A DNA stretch of 64,000 nt from Planctomycetales bacterium 71-10 (lineage in GTDB: Bacteria > Planctomycetota > Planctomycetia > Isosphaerales > Isosphaeraceae), in the NCBI GenBank assembly GCA_001898385.1, contig MKTT01000089.1:1285-65284 (forward strand). Direction: 5' to 3'. Made by a program: the position numbers and the translations under genes. Below, one piece after another: positions 38,701-48,151 of this stretch (position 1 is its first letter; each line of letters begins with the position of its first letter). Below the pieces are notes generated by a model that worked only from the letters and a program-made list of their open reading frames with translations, was not told the origin of the DNA and did not search any database.

Positions 38701-40222
38701 CGAGGGCCCAGAAGACGGCGTTGCGCAGCAGCCGCCGGAACGACGGGTTCTGGAAGTCGTCGGGGTGCCCGAGCGACGTGTAGAAGACCCGCGACCGCCC
38801 CTTGAGGTTGACCCACGCGACGGGCTCCGCCGGATGGCCTTCGATCGATCCCATCAGCAGGGGGATCGTGGTCGGGGCCAGCGGGCTCGCCTTGTAGAGC
38901 GAGCCCTTGCTGCGGAAGCCGGCCGTCACGCCGTCCAGGATCGCGTGCCCCTTCGCCTCGGGGGCCAGGTCGATCGTCGGCTCCGCGTCGTTCGCGTGGT
39001 GGCCCGTGTAATGGCCGCCGAGGACGTCCGGGTCGAACGTCGGCCATTCCGAGTGGCCGGCCGGGGCCTTGCCGCGGGCGTCGAAGGCGTGGCTCGCCGT
39101 GCGGATGCCGACGACCGGCCTCCCGGACTCGACGAAATGCTTGATGATCCTCATATGCTCGTCCGACGGCGCACGTCGGCGGGCGCTGACGAACAGCAGG
39201 TCGGCGTCGGCGAGGGCTTCCAGGCCGGGGAAGTCGTGGGGGGACTTCGGGTCGGCGACGACGAACGTGCAGCGCACGCCGTTGGGCTCCAGCTCGGCCT
39301 CGGCGAACGCGGGGAGGGTCCGGGCCGTCTCGTACTCGTCGTCCCCGATCAGGAACACGGCGCTCGGGCGGCCGTCGGGCTTGAAGGCGAACGGCGGCAG
39401 GCCGGTGATCGCGGTCGAGAGGATCGTGGGGCAGACGAACTTCTCGATGTGCTCGACGACGCGGTTCGTCCCCTCGAAGTGCGCGACGTAGGGCCACCGC
39501 CGCGAGTTGTACATGGTGTCGGTGAGGTCGCGGATCAGGACGACGTCCTTGCCGCGCCGCGCCAGGTTGCGGAGGCCGAACGGGCGGCCGAGGACGCACA
39601 TGTTCGTGTGAACGCCCGTCAGCAGGACGTGGTCGATCCCGCGCGCGGCCAGGAGGTTCCAGACCTCGGCGCCGGAGTCGGTAATCGCGTCCTCGTCCTT
39701 GATCTCGACCGCGGGATGCTGCGACTTCCAGGCGATGCGCTCGGCGCAGCGGGGGCCGTCGTCGCAGCCGCCGTCGGATTGGTCGACGGGGTAGACTCCG
39801 CGCTCCTCGGCGGGGATCTTGTAGCACCACGATCCGATGTCGTCCGGCAGGTCAGCGGCCTTCGGGGCCGACTTCGCCCGCAGCCGCGCGGGATGATTTT
39901 CATAGGTCGCCATGCAGTCGCTGGGGGCGTGGATGATGAACACGCCCTTCTTGCGGGCCTCGGCGACCACGCCGTTCAGGAACGGCGCCAGCTCGCCGAC
40001 CCGGCGCGAGGCCCCCTGGCACCAGTGCTCGTCCCAGACGTCGCAGACGATCAGCGCCGTCTTCGAGGGGTCGCGCTTCACCGTCGACTGGACGATCTCA
40101 TAAGTGTTCGGGTCGGCGGCCGACGGGCGTCGCCAGCGGGCGTCGAGGGTCAATGCCGCGTCGTCGGCGAGGGCCGCGCCGGCGGCCGAGGCGAGGGCCA
40201 GGGCGAGGAGGATGGGCCGCAT
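35795..40222 (-). CDS. Exported isochorismatase-ThuA-dehydrogenase-HEAT-cytochrome c fusion
   Basis: A 1475-aa exported protein combining modules usually encoded separately. After a signal peptide (1-20) comes an isochorismatase-like cysteine hydrolase (about 50-265; D61 in ALIVCDVWDE, C209 in LLTGVHTNMCVLG). Next is a ThuA-like domain (about 285-515; FLIGDDEYETARTLPAFAEA, YTSLGHPDDFQNPSFRRLLR). A PVC-type membrane-bound-dehydrogenase propeller follows (about 535-880; VNINFDERGRLWVAEYAEYP), then HEAT-like repeats (about 885-1200). The C-terminal PVC-type haem domain has C1351-x2-C1354-H1355 (CERCHALFNKGG). ThuA-dehydrogenase-HEAT-haem proteins are common in planctomycetes; the added hydrolase is the unusual part. 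Likely a periplasmic sugar or small-molecule oxidoreductase complex on one chain. Confidence 0.92.
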   Translation of the reverse strand: MRPILLALALASAAGAALADDAALTLDARWRRPSAADPNTYEIVQSTVKRDPSKTALIVCDVWDEHWCQGASRRVGELAPFLNGVVAEARKKGVFIIHAPSDCMATYENHPARLRAKSAPKAADLPDDIGSWCYKIPAEERGVYPVDQSDGGCDDGPRCAERIAWKSQHPAVEIKDEDAITDSGAEVWNLLAARGIDHVLLTGVHTNMCVLGRPFGLRNLARRGKDVVLIRDLTDTMYNSRRWPYVAHFEGTNRVVEHIEKFVCPTILSTAITGLPPFAFKPDGRPSAVFLIGDDEYETARTLPAFAEAELEPNGVRCTFVVADPKSPHDFPGLEALADADLLFVSARRRAPSDEHMRIIKHFVESGRPVVGIRTASHAFDARGKAPAGHSEWPTFDPDVLGGHYTGHHANDAEPTIDLAPEAKGHAILDGVTAGFRSKGSLYKASPLAPTTIPLLMGSIEGHPAEPVAWVNLKGRSRVFYTSLGHPDDFQNPSFRRLLRNAVFWALDRAAPGAPNAPATSFKTPDDLAVDLVLSDPVIRQPVNINFDERGRLWVAEYAEYPHPAGLKMLSRDGVWRVAYDRVPQPPPNHVRGLDRITIHEDVDGDGVYDRRKTFVEGLNLATSSLVGRGGVFVLNPPYFLFYPDRDRDDVPDGDPEVLLQGFGLEDTHSVANSLTWGPDGWIYAAQGSTVTGRVARPGEPEDRAVRSLGQLIWRYHPERRAYEVFAEGGGNAFGVEIDARGRLFSGHNGGDTRGFHYVQGGYLQKGFDKHGALSNPYAFGYFPAMKHDPTPRFTHDFAVYEGGRFPSKYDGLLFGVAPLLNHVVMSELIPDGSTFRTRDVGFAMTTDDPRFRPVDVTLGPDGFLYVADWHDGHLAHTQNNEGLVDVDTGRVYRIRPRDAKPAGPLPDLGRLTSPELVERLDDPNRWVRRTALRVLGDRKDSGLAPELRRLMTSRAGRPALEALWALHLVGGLDEAATLAALRHVEPSVREWAARLACDGGDATEAVAKALAEIAASEPSVEVRAQLAASARRLPAPQALAVVRGLMSHDEDAADPRLPLLIWWAIEAKATTDPDAVAAEFRKPAAWGGAVGRSTIQERLMRRFAAAGGPVDLDRCVGLLEAAPGPEDVKRLMTGLEAAYQGRSTANLPPALADALEKHGGSSVVMGLRRAKPEAVAEANRVLTDPDGDREKQLQYLRVLGEVRVDACRPAVEALALKSPINPLRSAALAALAVYDDPAIADAVLATYGSIPDDVQSSARDLLATRRPWAATLLEAAAAGRIDPRSIPRDVAPRLRSLKDPKVDALADRLFGPATEATTADRRARIARLAELARGGGGTPKPGRALFQQRCERCHALFNKGGKVGPDLTPFRRDDVDSLLLAVVDPSAEIREGYAACSVATADGRVLSGVRVDADPRIVVLRTVDGEERTLDREDVEAIEPAKTSIMPDGLLDDLTDDQVRDLLAYLRVSQPIID

Positions 40223-40373
40223 CGGGGCCTCCGGGCGAGGGGACTCGGGGCGGGCCCCGCGCGGCGCGCGCGGGCCGTGGCGGAGGAATCGGGATGATTC
40301 TCCGCCCCGGCGTGCATCGCGTCAATGATCCTGGCCGTTCCGGACGCTCCCGCGGCCGGCAGGGATCGGGCCG

Positions 40374-41225
40374 TCAGATCGCGAAGACCTGCACGGAGAC
40401 GTCCATGTGCGAGAACGCCCCGGCGGGGCCGGACCAGGAGCCGGAGAGGGGGGAAGCCTTCTCGTGATCGCGGGAGACGGCGACGGAGACGTGCTCGGAG
40501 CCGGCGAGCTTGGCGTTGGTCGGGTCGAACCCACGCCAGCCGGCGCCGGGGATGTAGACCTCGGTCCAGGCGTGGGTCGCGCCGTGCTGATCCTCGCCCA
40601 TCTGGATGTAGCCGGTGACGAACCGCGCCGCGAAGCCCAGGTGCCGGGCCGCCTCCATCATCATGACGGCGTAGTCGCGGCAAGACCCCGTCCCCAGCCG
40701 CAGCGTCTCGCACGGGACCTGCACGCCGGGCTCCTCGCGGCGGTTGTAGCGGAACGAGCGGTAGACCAGGTCGTTCAGCCCGTTCAGCAGCTCGGCCGTG
40801 TGGATCAGCTTCCCCGGCGTGTACAGGTCGCGGAGCCACGCCTGGACCGCCGCGCCGTCGTGGGGGTAGCTGGGGAGGCGGTACGGGACGATCTCCACCT
40901 GCTCGGCCGCGTCGTACTGGAACGGATACCATTGCGCCGAGGGGTCGACGGCGCAGTCGATCGGGCCGTCCTCGTACAGGTCGACGTCCACCTCGCTCTC
41001 CAGCCGGAGCATGGGCGACGGCTCGTGGAAGGTGAGGAAGGCGATCGAGTTGCCGTAGACGTCGCGGATCCAGCGCACGTCGGCCGCCGGCTCCATCGCG
41101 AGCTTCGACCCCGCGATGTGGACGTCGTGCCCCTCGCGCGGCCGCAGCAGGGCCCGGTGCGGCCCGAACTGGACGGGCTCGTGGTAGTGGTATTCCGTCC
41201 GATGCACGATCCGGATGCGCTTCAT
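40374..41225 (-). CDS. Transglutaminase-like protein
   Basis: A 283-aa protein: an N-terminal beta domain ([20 protein letters not shown], the usual start of bacterial transglutaminase N-domains) and a transglutaminase core with a complete triad C182 ([20 protein letters not shown]), H218 ([16 protein letters not shown]) and D234 ([15 protein letters not shown]). No signal peptide is visible, so it is probably cytosolic. Members act as peptidases or cross-linkers; the substrate is unknown. It is divergent from poxB (139-nt gap). Confidence 0.9.
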   Translation of the reverse strand: MKRIRIVHRTEYHYHEPVQFGPHRALLRPREGHDVHIAGSKLAMEPAADVRWIRDVYGNSIAFLTFHEPSPMLRLESEVDVDLYEDGPIDCAVDPSAQWYPFQYDAAEQVEIVPYRLPSYPHDGAAVQAWLRDLYTPGKLIHTAELLNGLNDLVYRSFRYNRREEPGVQVPCETLRLGTGSCRDYAVMMMEAARHLGFAARFVTGYIQMGEDQHGATHAWTEVYIPGAGWRGFDPTNAKLAGSEHVSVAVSRDHEKASPLSGSWSGPAGAFSHMDVSVQVFAI

Positions 41226-41364
41226 GATCGCCCCCGCGCGACGACGCCCGATGCCGGGGCCCATCATACCACGCGGCCGTCGCGGATCGGGATTTGCTGG
41301 AGGAATGCGGGCGGGACGCCTAGAATGCGGCGTCCGCGACAGGGGCCCGAAGCCGGGGGACGAC

Positions 41365-43098
41365 ATGGCACAGACGGTCAGCGAGGCGTTCGTCGACACG
41401 CTCGTCGCGGCGGGCGTGCGGCGGGTGTACGGCGTGGTGGGGGACTCGCTCAACGGGATCACCGACGTGATCCGCAGGCGCGAGGGGATCGACTGGCTCC
41501 ACGTCCGCCACGAGGAGGTCGCCGCGTTCGCCGCCGGGGCCGAGGCCCACATCACCGGCGAGCTGGCCGTCTGCGCCGGGAGCTGCGGCCCGGGGAACCT
41601 CCACCTCATCAACGGCCTGTACGACTGCCACCGCAGCCGCGTCCCCGTCCTGGCCATCGCGGCGCAGATCCCCACCAGCGAGCTGGGCTCCAACTACTTC
41701 CAGGAGACCAACCCGCAGCTCCTGTTCAAGGATTGCAGCCATTATTGCGAGTTCATATCCCAGGCCGAGCACGCCGTGCGCGTCCTGGGGATCGCCATGC
41801 GGACCGCCATCGCGAAGAAGGGCGTGGCCGTCGTGGTCATCCCCGGCGACGTCGCCCTCCGCAAGACGAGCGCCGCCCCGGCGTTCCTGGCGCTCGACTA
41901 CGCCCCCTCGATCGTCCTGCCGCCGGCCGAATCGATCGCCGGGGCCGCCGACCTCCTGAACGGGGCCGACCGCGTGGCGATCCTCGGCGGCGCGGGCTGC
42001 GCCGGGGCGCACGACGAGCTGATGCAGGCCGCGGCCCGGCTCAAGGCCCCCGTCGTCCACGCCATGCGCGGCAAGGAGTCCATCGAGCCCGACAACCCGT
42101 TCGACGTCGGCATGACGGGCCTGCTGGGGTTCTCGTCCGGCTACCACGCCATGATGAGCTGCGACGCCCTGCTGATGCTGGGGACCGACTTCCCCTACCC
42201 GCAGTTCTTCCCGGCCGACGCCAAGGTCGTCCAGGTGGACGTCCGCGGCGAGCAGATCGGCCGCCGGACGCGCGTGGACCTGGGGCTCGTCGGCGGCGTG
42301 CGGGAGACCCTCTCCGCCCTCAACCCGCTCCTCCGGGAGAAGCCCGACCGCCGCTACCTGGACGACTGCCTGGAGCACTACGCGACCGCCCGGAAGGAGC
42401 TGGACGAGCTGGCCGTCGGCAAGCCCGGCAAGAAGCCGATCCATCCCCAGTACCTGGCGAAGGAGGTCGACGCCCTGGCCGCCGACGACGCCGTCTTCAC
42501 CTGCGACGTCGGCACGCCGACCATCTGGGCCGCGCGCTATCTCCGCATGAACGGGCGCCGCAACCTGCTGGGCTCGTTCTGCCACGGCTCGATGGCCAAC
42601 GCGCTGGCGCAGGCCGTGGGCGCGCAGGCGTCGCGGCCGGGGAGGCAGGTGGTGAGCCTCAGCGGCGACGGCGGCCTGGCCATGCTGCTGGGCGACCTGC
42701 TAACGCTCCGCCAGTTGAAGCTCCCCGCCAAGGTGGTCGTCTTCAACAACGGCTCGCTCGGCTTCGTGGAGCTGGAGATGAAGGCCGCCGGCCTGCTCCC
42801 CTACGGCACCGACCTGGAGAACCCGGACTTCGCGAAGCTCGCCGAATCGGCCGGCATCCTCGGGATCCGCGTCGAGGACCCCGCCGACGTCCGCCCGGCC
42901 CTGCAACGCGCCTTCGCCCACGATGGCCCCGCGCTGGTGGACGTGCTGGTCAACCGCCAGGAACTCGCCATGCCGCCGTCCATCTCCGCCGCCCAGGCCC
43001 TCGGCTTCAGCCTGTATCTGCTGAAGGCCGTCATCGGCGGCAAGGGGGACGAGGTGGTCGACCTGGCCAGGACGAACTTCCTGCCGCGAGGAAAGTGA
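41365..43098 (+). CDS. poxB: Thiamine-diphosphate-dependent pyruvate oxidase/dehydrogenase
   Basis: A 577-aa ThDP enzyme close in length to E. coli PoxB (572). The catalytic Glu is in [19 protein letters not shown] (E50/E51), the FAD-domain region is intact ([20 protein letters not shown]), and the ThDP motif is [20 protein letters not shown]...VVFNNGS. PoxB oxidatively decarboxylates pyruvate to acetate and CO2 with FAD and a quinone or other acceptor, at the membrane. ATG 41365 begins [20 protein letters not shown], typical of the family. A TAGAAT hexamer lies 38 nt upstream. The cutC gene follows 11 nt later. Confidence 0.9.
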   Translation: MAQTVSEAFVDTLVAAGVRRVYGVVGDSLNGITDVIRRREGIDWLHVRHEEVAAFAAGAEAHITGELAVCAGSCGPGNLHLINGLYDCHRSRVPVLAIAAQIPTSELGSNYFQETNPQLLFKDCSHYCEFISQAEHAVRVLGIAMRTAIAKKGVAVVVIPGDVALRKTSAAPAFLALDYAPSIVLPPAESIAGAADLLNGADRVAILGGAGCAGAHDELMQAAARLKAPVVHAMRGKESIEPDNPFDVGMTGLLGFSSGYHAMMSCDALLMLGTDFPYPQFFPADAKVVQVDVRGEQIGRRTRVDLGLVGGVRETLSALNPLLREKPDRRYLDDCLEHYATARKELDELAVGKPGKKPIHPQYLAKEVDALAADDAVFTCDVGTPTIWAARYLRMNGRRNLLGSFCHGSMANALAQAVGAQASRPGRQVVSLSGDGGLAMLLGDLLTLRQLKLPAKVVVFNNGSLGFVELEMKAAGLLPYGTDLENPDFAKLAESAGILGIRVEDPADVRPALQRAFAHDGPALVDVLVNRQELAMPPSISAAQALGFSLYLLKAVIGGKGDEVVDLARTNFLPRGK

Positions 43099-43109
43099 CC
43101 GAACCATCC

Positions 43110-43865
43110 ATGGAACAGCACCCGTCGCCGCGTCCCCTCGTCGAGATCTGCTGCGGCGACCTCCGCTCCGCGCTGGAGGCGGGCAAGGGGGGGGCCGACC
43201 GCGTGGAGCTTTGCGACCGCCTGGAAGTCGGCGGCACGACGCCGGGGGCGGGGACGATCGCCGAGGCGTGCCGGTCGCTGGCGATCCCGGTCCACGTCCT
43301 GGTCCGCGTCCGCGCCGGCGACTTCGTCCCCGATCGCGCCGAACTCGCCGCGATGCGCGACGATGTGGACGTGGCCCGGAGGCTGGGGGCCTCGGGGGTG
43401 GTGCTCGGGATCCTCCGTCGCGACGGGACGATCGACCGCGACGCGACGGCCTCGCTGGTCGACCTGGCGCGGCCGATGAGCGTGACGTTCCACAAGGCGT
43501 TCGACCAGACGCCCGACCTCGACGAGGCGCTCGAAACGCTGATCGACCTGGGCGTCGACCGCGTGCTGACCTCGGGCGGCCGGGCGTCGGCCGAGGAGGG
43601 GGCGGAGGCGCTCGCGCGGCTGGTCGCGAGGGCCGGCGACCGCATCGGCGTCCTCGTCGCCGGCCGGCTGACGCTCGCGAACCTGGCGGCGGTCGTCCGC
43701 CGCACGGGGGCCCGCGAGGTGCATCTCGGCTCCGCGGCCGTCGGCCCGGTCGCCAGCCCTTGCACGTTCCGGCCCGGCGACGGGTCGACGCTCGACTGGT
43801 CCGGCGTCCGGGCCGAGAAGGTCCGCGCGGTCATGGAAGCCGTGTCGGGGCTCGCCCGGTCCTGA
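43110..43865 (+). CDS. cutC: CutC family copper homeostasis protein
   Basis: A 251-aa TIM-barrel protein of the CutC family: LVEICCGDLRSALEAGKGGA, DRVELCDRLEVGGTTPGAGT, HVLVRVRAGDFV, VVLGILRRDGTID, MSVTFHKAFDQTPDLDEALE and VDRVLTSGGRASAEEGAEAL. It is full length. The copper role proposed for CutC in E. coli is disputed and the biochemical function is uncertain. It is 11 nt downstream of poxB and likely cotranscribed. A G+C-rich palindrome separates it from the convergent ABC transporter gene. Confidence 0.92.
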   Translation: MEQHPSPRPLVEICCGDLRSALEAGKGGADRVELCDRLEVGGTTPGAGTIAEACRSLAIPVHVLVRVRAGDFVPDRAELAAMRDDVDVARRLGASGVVLGILRRDGTIDRDATASLVDLARPMSVTFHKAFDQTPDLDEALETLIDLGVDRVLTSGGRASAEEGAEALARLVARAGDRIGVLVAGRLTLANLAAVVRRTGAREVHLGSAAVGPVASPCTFRPGDGSTLDWSGVRAEKVRAVMEAVSGLARS

Positions 43866-43871
43866 CCGCCG

Positions 43872-43887
43872 CCGGCCCCGGCCGGCT
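43872..43887. terminator. GC-rich palindrome between convergent genes
   Basis: GCCGGCCCCGGCCGGC, 7-bp arms with a 2-nt centre, occupies the 21-nt gap between the convergent cutC and ABC transporter stops and touches the latter's stop. It may terminate in both directions; there is no U-tract. Confidence 0.4.
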
Positions 43888-45833
43888 CAGTGCCCCTCGC
43901 CCAGGCTTTGCAGCTCCACCATGTCGCGGTACGGGCCGGCGGCGGCCATCAGCTCCTCGTGGGGGCCGGCCTCGACGACGACCCCGTCTTGCAGGACGAG
44001 GATCCGGTCGGCGCTCTTGATGGTGCTGAGGCGGTGGGCGATGACGAACGAGGTCCGGCCTCGCAGCAGCCGGGCGAGGCTCTGCTGGATCAGCCGTTCG
44101 CTCTCGCTGTCGAGGTTGCTGGTCGCCTCGTCGAGGATGAAGATGCGAGGGTCGGCGAGGATGGCGCGGGCGATGGCCAGGCGCTGGCGCTGGCCGCCGC
44201 TGAGTCGGACGCCGCGCTCGCCGATGACCGTGTCGTAGCCCTCGGGCATGCGCTCGATGAACTCGGCGGCGTTGGCGGCCTCGGCGGCCTCGACGATCCG
44301 ATCGCGCGAGGCCGAGCGGTCGCCGTAGCTGATGTTGTCGGCGATGGTGCCGTCGAACAGGAAGACGTCCTGCTCCACCACGCCCAGCAGGCGGCGGTAG
44401 CTCTCGACGTCGTACTCCGGCAGGGGGACGCCGTCGAGCCGGACGACGCCGAGGGTCGGGTCGTAGAACCGGGCGACGAGGTTGCACAGCGTCGTCTTGC
44501 CGGATCCGCTACGGCCCACCAGCGCGATCGTCTCGCCGGGCTCCACGTCCAGGTCCACGTCCCGCAGGACCAGGCGGTCGGATCCGGGGTAGGCGAAGGA
44601 GACCCCCTCCAGCGTGATCCGGCCTTCCACGTCGGCCTTGTCCACCCGCCGCGAGCCCTCGCGGCCGGCCATCTCGCGGGGCTCGGCCAGCAGGTCGAGC
44701 ACGCGGTCGAAGCCGGAGAGGTTGTTCTGGAACTGGGTGACGCTCGTCGCCAGGACGGCCATAGGCTCCAGCAGCATGGTCAGGTAGACCAGGAACATCA
44801 TCATGTCGCCCAGCGAGAGCTTGCCGGCCAGCACCTGCGAGCCGCCGTAGTACAGCAGCGCCGCGGAGGCCAGCGGGACCAGCAGCTCCCACACCAGCTC
44901 CACCACCCGCGAGACCCACCAGACGAACAGCTCCAGGCGGGCCATCATGTGGTTCGAGATCGTGAACCGGGTGGACTCCGACTTCTGACGGCCGAACGCC
45001 CGCACCACCCTCATCCCGCCGAAGACCTCGGTCGCCTCGGCGTCGATCTGCTGGCGCTTCTTGCGGACCTCGCGGTAGATCGGCCGGATCCGGCGGTTCC
45101 AGAAGCGGTCGGAGACGTAGAGCGCCGGCAGCAGCAGGACGGCCCCGGCCAGCAGCCGCCAGTCGACCCAGGCCAGGACCAGCAGGCCGCCGACGAACTG
45201 GACGACGGCCCGCCAGGGGTTGTAGATCATGCTGAAGATCAGCTCGCCGACGCCCCCCGCGTCCTCGCGGAGCAGGCTCGAAGCGCCGCCGGACTTCAGG
45301 GCGTAGACCCGGTGCAGCGGCAGCCGCATGGCGTGGTCGTAGACCTTGCGGCGGACGTCGATCTGGACCCGCTTGGTGGTGCGGGTCGCGACCCAACGGC
45401 TCCACAGGCCGATGAACGTGGCGACGACCGTCACCGCGGCGACGGTCGCCACCAGCAGCCGGAGCCGGAGCGTCGGATCCTCCGGGATCGGGACCGGCGA
45501 CCACCGCGCCAGGGCCTCGGGGACGGGCCGGCCCATCAGGACGTAGTCGATGGCGGCCTTGGTCGCGGCGGGGGGGACGAGCTTCAGGACCGTGGCCAGC
45601 GACAGGGACAGCAGCGCGAACGCCAGCGCCGCGCGTCGGCCTTGCAGCAGGCGGTACAGCTCGCGGTACAGCTCGGGGAGCGAGCGGTGCCGCAGGGCCG
45701 GGTGGTTGCGGTTGCGGTCGTCGTGCGGGGCCTCCTCGGGCTTGCGCCTCAGGGCCTCGCGCTGCGAGCGGAGGAACGATCGGAATCCGCGACGACTGCC
45801 GGGCTGATGATGGTGGGTCGGCTGGGGAGGCAT
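43887..45833 (-). CDS. ABC exporter, fused permease and ATPase
   Basis: A 648-aa ABC transporter half-molecule (MsbA/LmrA-like). A basic polar N-terminus of about 55 residues precedes six transmembrane helices (about 65-330; ALAFALLSLSLATVLKLVPP; VQFVGGLLVLAWVDWRLLAG). The ATPase domain has Walker A GRSGSGKTT (440-448, K446), signature LSGGQRQRLAIARAI, Walker B IFILDEATSNLD and the H-loop VIAHRLS. It probably works as a homodimer exporting lipid, drug or peptide. AAGGA precedes ATG 45833. It is divergent from the spermidine-synthase-like gene (104-nt gap). Confidence 0.92.
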   Translation of the reverse strand: MPPQPTHHHQPGSRRGFRSFLRSQREALRRKPEEAPHDDRNRNHPALRHRSLPELYRELYRLLQGRRAALAFALLSLSLATVLKLVPPAATKAAIDYVLMGRPVPEALARWSPVPIPEDPTLRLRLLVATVAAVTVVATFIGLWSRWVATRTTKRVQIDVRRKVYDHAMRLPLHRVYALKSGGASSLLREDAGGVGELIFSMIYNPWRAVVQFVGGLLVLAWVDWRLLAGAVLLLPALYVSDRFWNRRIRPIYREVRKKRQQIDAEATEVFGGMRVVRAFGRQKSESTRFTISNHMMARLELFVWWVSRVVELVWELLVPLASAALLYYGGSQVLAGKLSLGDMMMFLVYLTMLLEPMAVLATSVTQFQNNLSGFDRVLDLLAEPREMAGREGSRRVDKADVEGRITLEGVSFAYPGSDRLVLRDVDLDVEPGETIALVGRSGSGKTTLCNLVARFYDPTLGVVRLDGVPLPEYDVESYRRLLGVVEQDVFLFDGTIADNISYGDRSASRDRIVEAAEAANAAEFIERMPEGYDTVIGERGVRLSGGQRQRLAIARAILADPRIFILDEATSNLDSESERLIQQSLARLLRGRTSFVIAHRLSTIKSADRILVLQDGVVVEAGPHEELMAAAGPYRDMVELQSLGEGH

Positions 45834-45902
45834 CCTGGTCCTTGACGATGCGCCGTGGGGCGTTGATCCTGGGTGGGGCCGCGGGTCGGCCTGCTACCTC
45901 TA

Positions 45903-45908
45903 TATATT
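45903..45908 (+). promoter_or_regulatory. Candidate -10 element (TATATT)
   Basis: TATATATTAG (45901-45910) is the only AT-only run in this divergent region and lies 29 nt before the ATG at 45938. No good -35 is seen at standard spacing, so this is a weak candidate. Confidence 0.3.
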
Positions 45909-45937
45909 AGGGCCCGGGCGGCGGACGGCGAGGGGAG

Positions 45938-48151
45938 ATGGGCGGGAAGTTCCGGGGGGCCCTGTTCGGGCTGGCGACGCTGGGGGCCTCCGGGCTGCTG
46001 TTCGCGGTCCAGCCGATGGCCGGGAAGATGCTGCTGCCGGCCTTCGGCGGGACCGCCGGGGTCTGGGGGGCGTGCATGCTGTTCTTCCAGGTCGCCCTCC
46101 TGGCCGGCTATGGGTATGCGCACCTCTCGACCCGCTTCCTGAAGGTCCGCGACCAGGTGATGGTCCATGCCCTGCTGGCGACGACCGTCCTGGCGACGCG
46201 CCCCGGGGCGACGCTCGCCGCGGCCCCGCCGACGTCCGGGTCTTGGGGGCCGGGGCTGTGGGCCTTCGCCGCCCTGGCGACCTCGATCGGGCCGGGCTTC
46301 GTGGTCCTCTCGGCCACGTCCCCCCTCCTCCAGCGCTGGTACTCGCGGTCCGGCCGCGACCCCTTCATCCTGTATGCGGCGAGCTGCGCCGGGAACCTCG
46401 CTGCGCTGGCGGCGTATCCGCTGCTGATCGAGCCGGCCACGACCCTGAGCTGGCAAGGACGAGCCTGGACGGCCGGGGTCATGCTGTCGACGCTGGCGAC
46501 GCTGGTCTGCGCCGGCACGTCCCGGCGGGGCGACGACCGATCCGAGCCCGCCACCGGCCTCACGTCCCCCCGCGAACTCCTCGCCTGGGCCGCGCTCGCC
46601 TGCGGGCCGGTGGTCTGGCTGCTGGCGCTGACGACGCACGTCACGTCCGAGTTGGCCCCGATGCCGCTCCTCTGGACGGTCCCGCTGGGGCTTTACCTGG
46701 CGACGTACATCCTGGCCTTCTCGGGCGTCGGGGATCGCTGGACGGCCCGGCTGGCGCCGGCGTTCCCCTGGCTGGCCGTCGCGCTCGCCCTGGTGCTGGC
46801 GGCGGGGTTCGCCCATCTGGCCTGGATCCCGCTGCACCTGTCGGCGTTCTTCGTCGCGGCGCTGACGGCCCACCATCGCCTGGCCCGGCTGCGGCCCGAT
46901 CCGTCGCGGCTGACGACGTACTACCTGGCCATCGGTGCCGGCGGGGCGATTGGGAGCCTGTTCGTCGCGATCGTGGCCCCCTGGGCCTTCGACCGGATGG
47001 TCGAGTACCCGCTCATCCTGTTCGTCGCCGGCCTGGCGACGGCCGCGGGGGCCGGATGGTCGCGGGGGGATCTGGCGATCCCGGCGACGGTGCTGGCGTC
47101 CGGCCTCGCCCTGGTCCGCTCGCCGGGCCTGAAGGACTCGGGCTTCGGGGCGATCCTTTTGACCCTGATCGCCGGGCTGGGGGTGCTGGCCGTGTGGCGG
47201 GCGCGATCTCGGCCATGGCGGTTCGCGCTGACGATCGGGGCGATCCTGGTCGTCGGGGGGCTCGCGCCCGACCCGGGGGGCGAGGTCGTCCGCCGTAGTC
47301 GGAACTTCTTCGGGCCGCTCCGGGTCCTGGTCGACCGGGAGGAGGGCGTCCGCCGCCTGATGCACGGCCGGACCCTGCACGGGCAGCAGAGTTTGGACCC
47401 CTCCCGCCGCGAGGAGCCCTCCACCTACTTCGCCCGCTCGGGGCCGGTCGGCGACGTCTTCGCCGCGTTAAAGCTGAAGCCCGACGCCCGGGTGGCGGTG
47501 GTCGGCCTGGGGACGGGGACCCTGGCCTGCTACGCCCGGCTCGGCCAGCGCTGGACGTTCTACGAGATCGACGACGCCGTGGTCCGCGTGGCCGAGGACG
47601 AGGGCTGCTTCACCTACCTGGCCGACGCCCGCCGTCGCGGGGCCGAGGTGGCGGTGATCGAGGGGGACGCCCGGCTCCGGCTGGCCGACGCCCCGGACGC
47701 CGCCCTGGACCTGATCGTCCTGGACGCCTTCAGCTCCGACGCGGTCCCTGTCCACCTGCTGTCTCGCGAGGCGATCGCCCTGTACCGCCGGAAGCTGGCC
47801 CCCGGCGGCGTGCTGGCGTTCAACCTCTCCAGCAAGTTCCTGGACCTGCCGCCGCTGATGGCCCGCCAGGCCGCCGACGCCGGCCTGGCCTGCCGCGTCC
47901 GCCGGGACCTGTCCGTCCCCGAGCCCGACCTCCGCGCCGGGCGTCGCCCCTCCATCTGGGCCGTCCTCGCCGACCTCCCCGGCCTGCCGCCGAGCTGGGC
48001 CGTCCCCTCCCCTCGCGTCGGCGCCTCGCCCTGGACCGACGACTATTCGGACCTGGTCTCGTACCTCATCCTGGGGCGTCGGCCGGCGGCCTCGGTTGGG
48101 TCCGTTCGTCAGTCCGAGACGGGCGGCCCCGGGGCTGACGACGAGCCTTAA
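45938..48151 (+). CDS. Fused multi-pass membrane/spermidine-synthase-like protein
   Basis: A 737-aa protein of the fused MFS/spermidine-synthase group. About 12 hydrophobic segments fill residues 1-440 (ALFGLATLGASGLLFAVQPM; GFVVLSATSPLLQRWYSRSG; CAGNLAALAAYPLLIEP). A cytosolic SAM/polyamine-synthase-like domain (about 480-710) follows, with the nucleotide-binding VAVVGLGTGTLACYARLGQR, YEIDDAVVRVAEDE and LDLIVLDAFSSDAVPVHLLS. These proteins are common in planctomycetes; whether they make polyamines or methylate is unknown. ATG 45938 starts the conserved N-terminus; GAGG at 45930-45933 is the nearest ribosome-binding-like site. Confidence 0.88.
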   Translation: MGGKFRGALFGLATLGASGLLFAVQPMAGKMLLPAFGGTAGVWGACMLFFQVALLAGYGYAHLSTRFLKVRDQVMVHALLATTVLATRPGATLAAAPPTSGSWGPGLWAFAALATSIGPGFVVLSATSPLLQRWYSRSGRDPFILYAASCAGNLAALAAYPLLIEPATTLSWQGRAWTAGVMLSTLATLVCAGTSRRGDDRSEPATGLTSPRELLAWAALACGPVVWLLALTTHVTSELAPMPLLWTVPLGLYLATYILAFSGVGDRWTARLAPAFPWLAVALALVLAAGFAHLAWIPLHLSAFFVAALTAHHRLARLRPDPSRLTTYYLAIGAGGAIGSLFVAIVAPWAFDRMVEYPLILFVAGLATAAGAGWSRGDLAIPATVLASGLALVRSPGLKDSGFGAILLTLIAGLGVLAVWRARSRPWRFALTIGAILVVGGLAPDPGGEVVRRSRNFFGPLRVLVDREEGVRRLMHGRTLHGQQSLDPSRREEPSTYFARSGPVGDVFAALKLKPDARVAVVGLGTGTLACYARLGQRWTFYEIDDAVVRVAEDEGCFTYLADARRRGAEVAVIEGDARLRLADAPDAALDLIVLDAFSSDAVPVHLLSREAIALYRRKLAPGGVLAFNLSSKFLDLPPLMARQAADAGLACRVRRDLSVPEPDLRAGRRPSIWAVLADLPGLPPSWAVPSPRVGASPWTDDYSDLVSYLILGRRPAASVGSVRQSETGGPGADDEP

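Noticed and set aside
35714-40297. 1527-aa open frame on the plus strand antisense to the fusion protein
   Set aside because: Low-complexity Arg/Gly/Val/Asp composition typical of a GC-rich shadow frame; the minus strand carries recognisable domains throughout.
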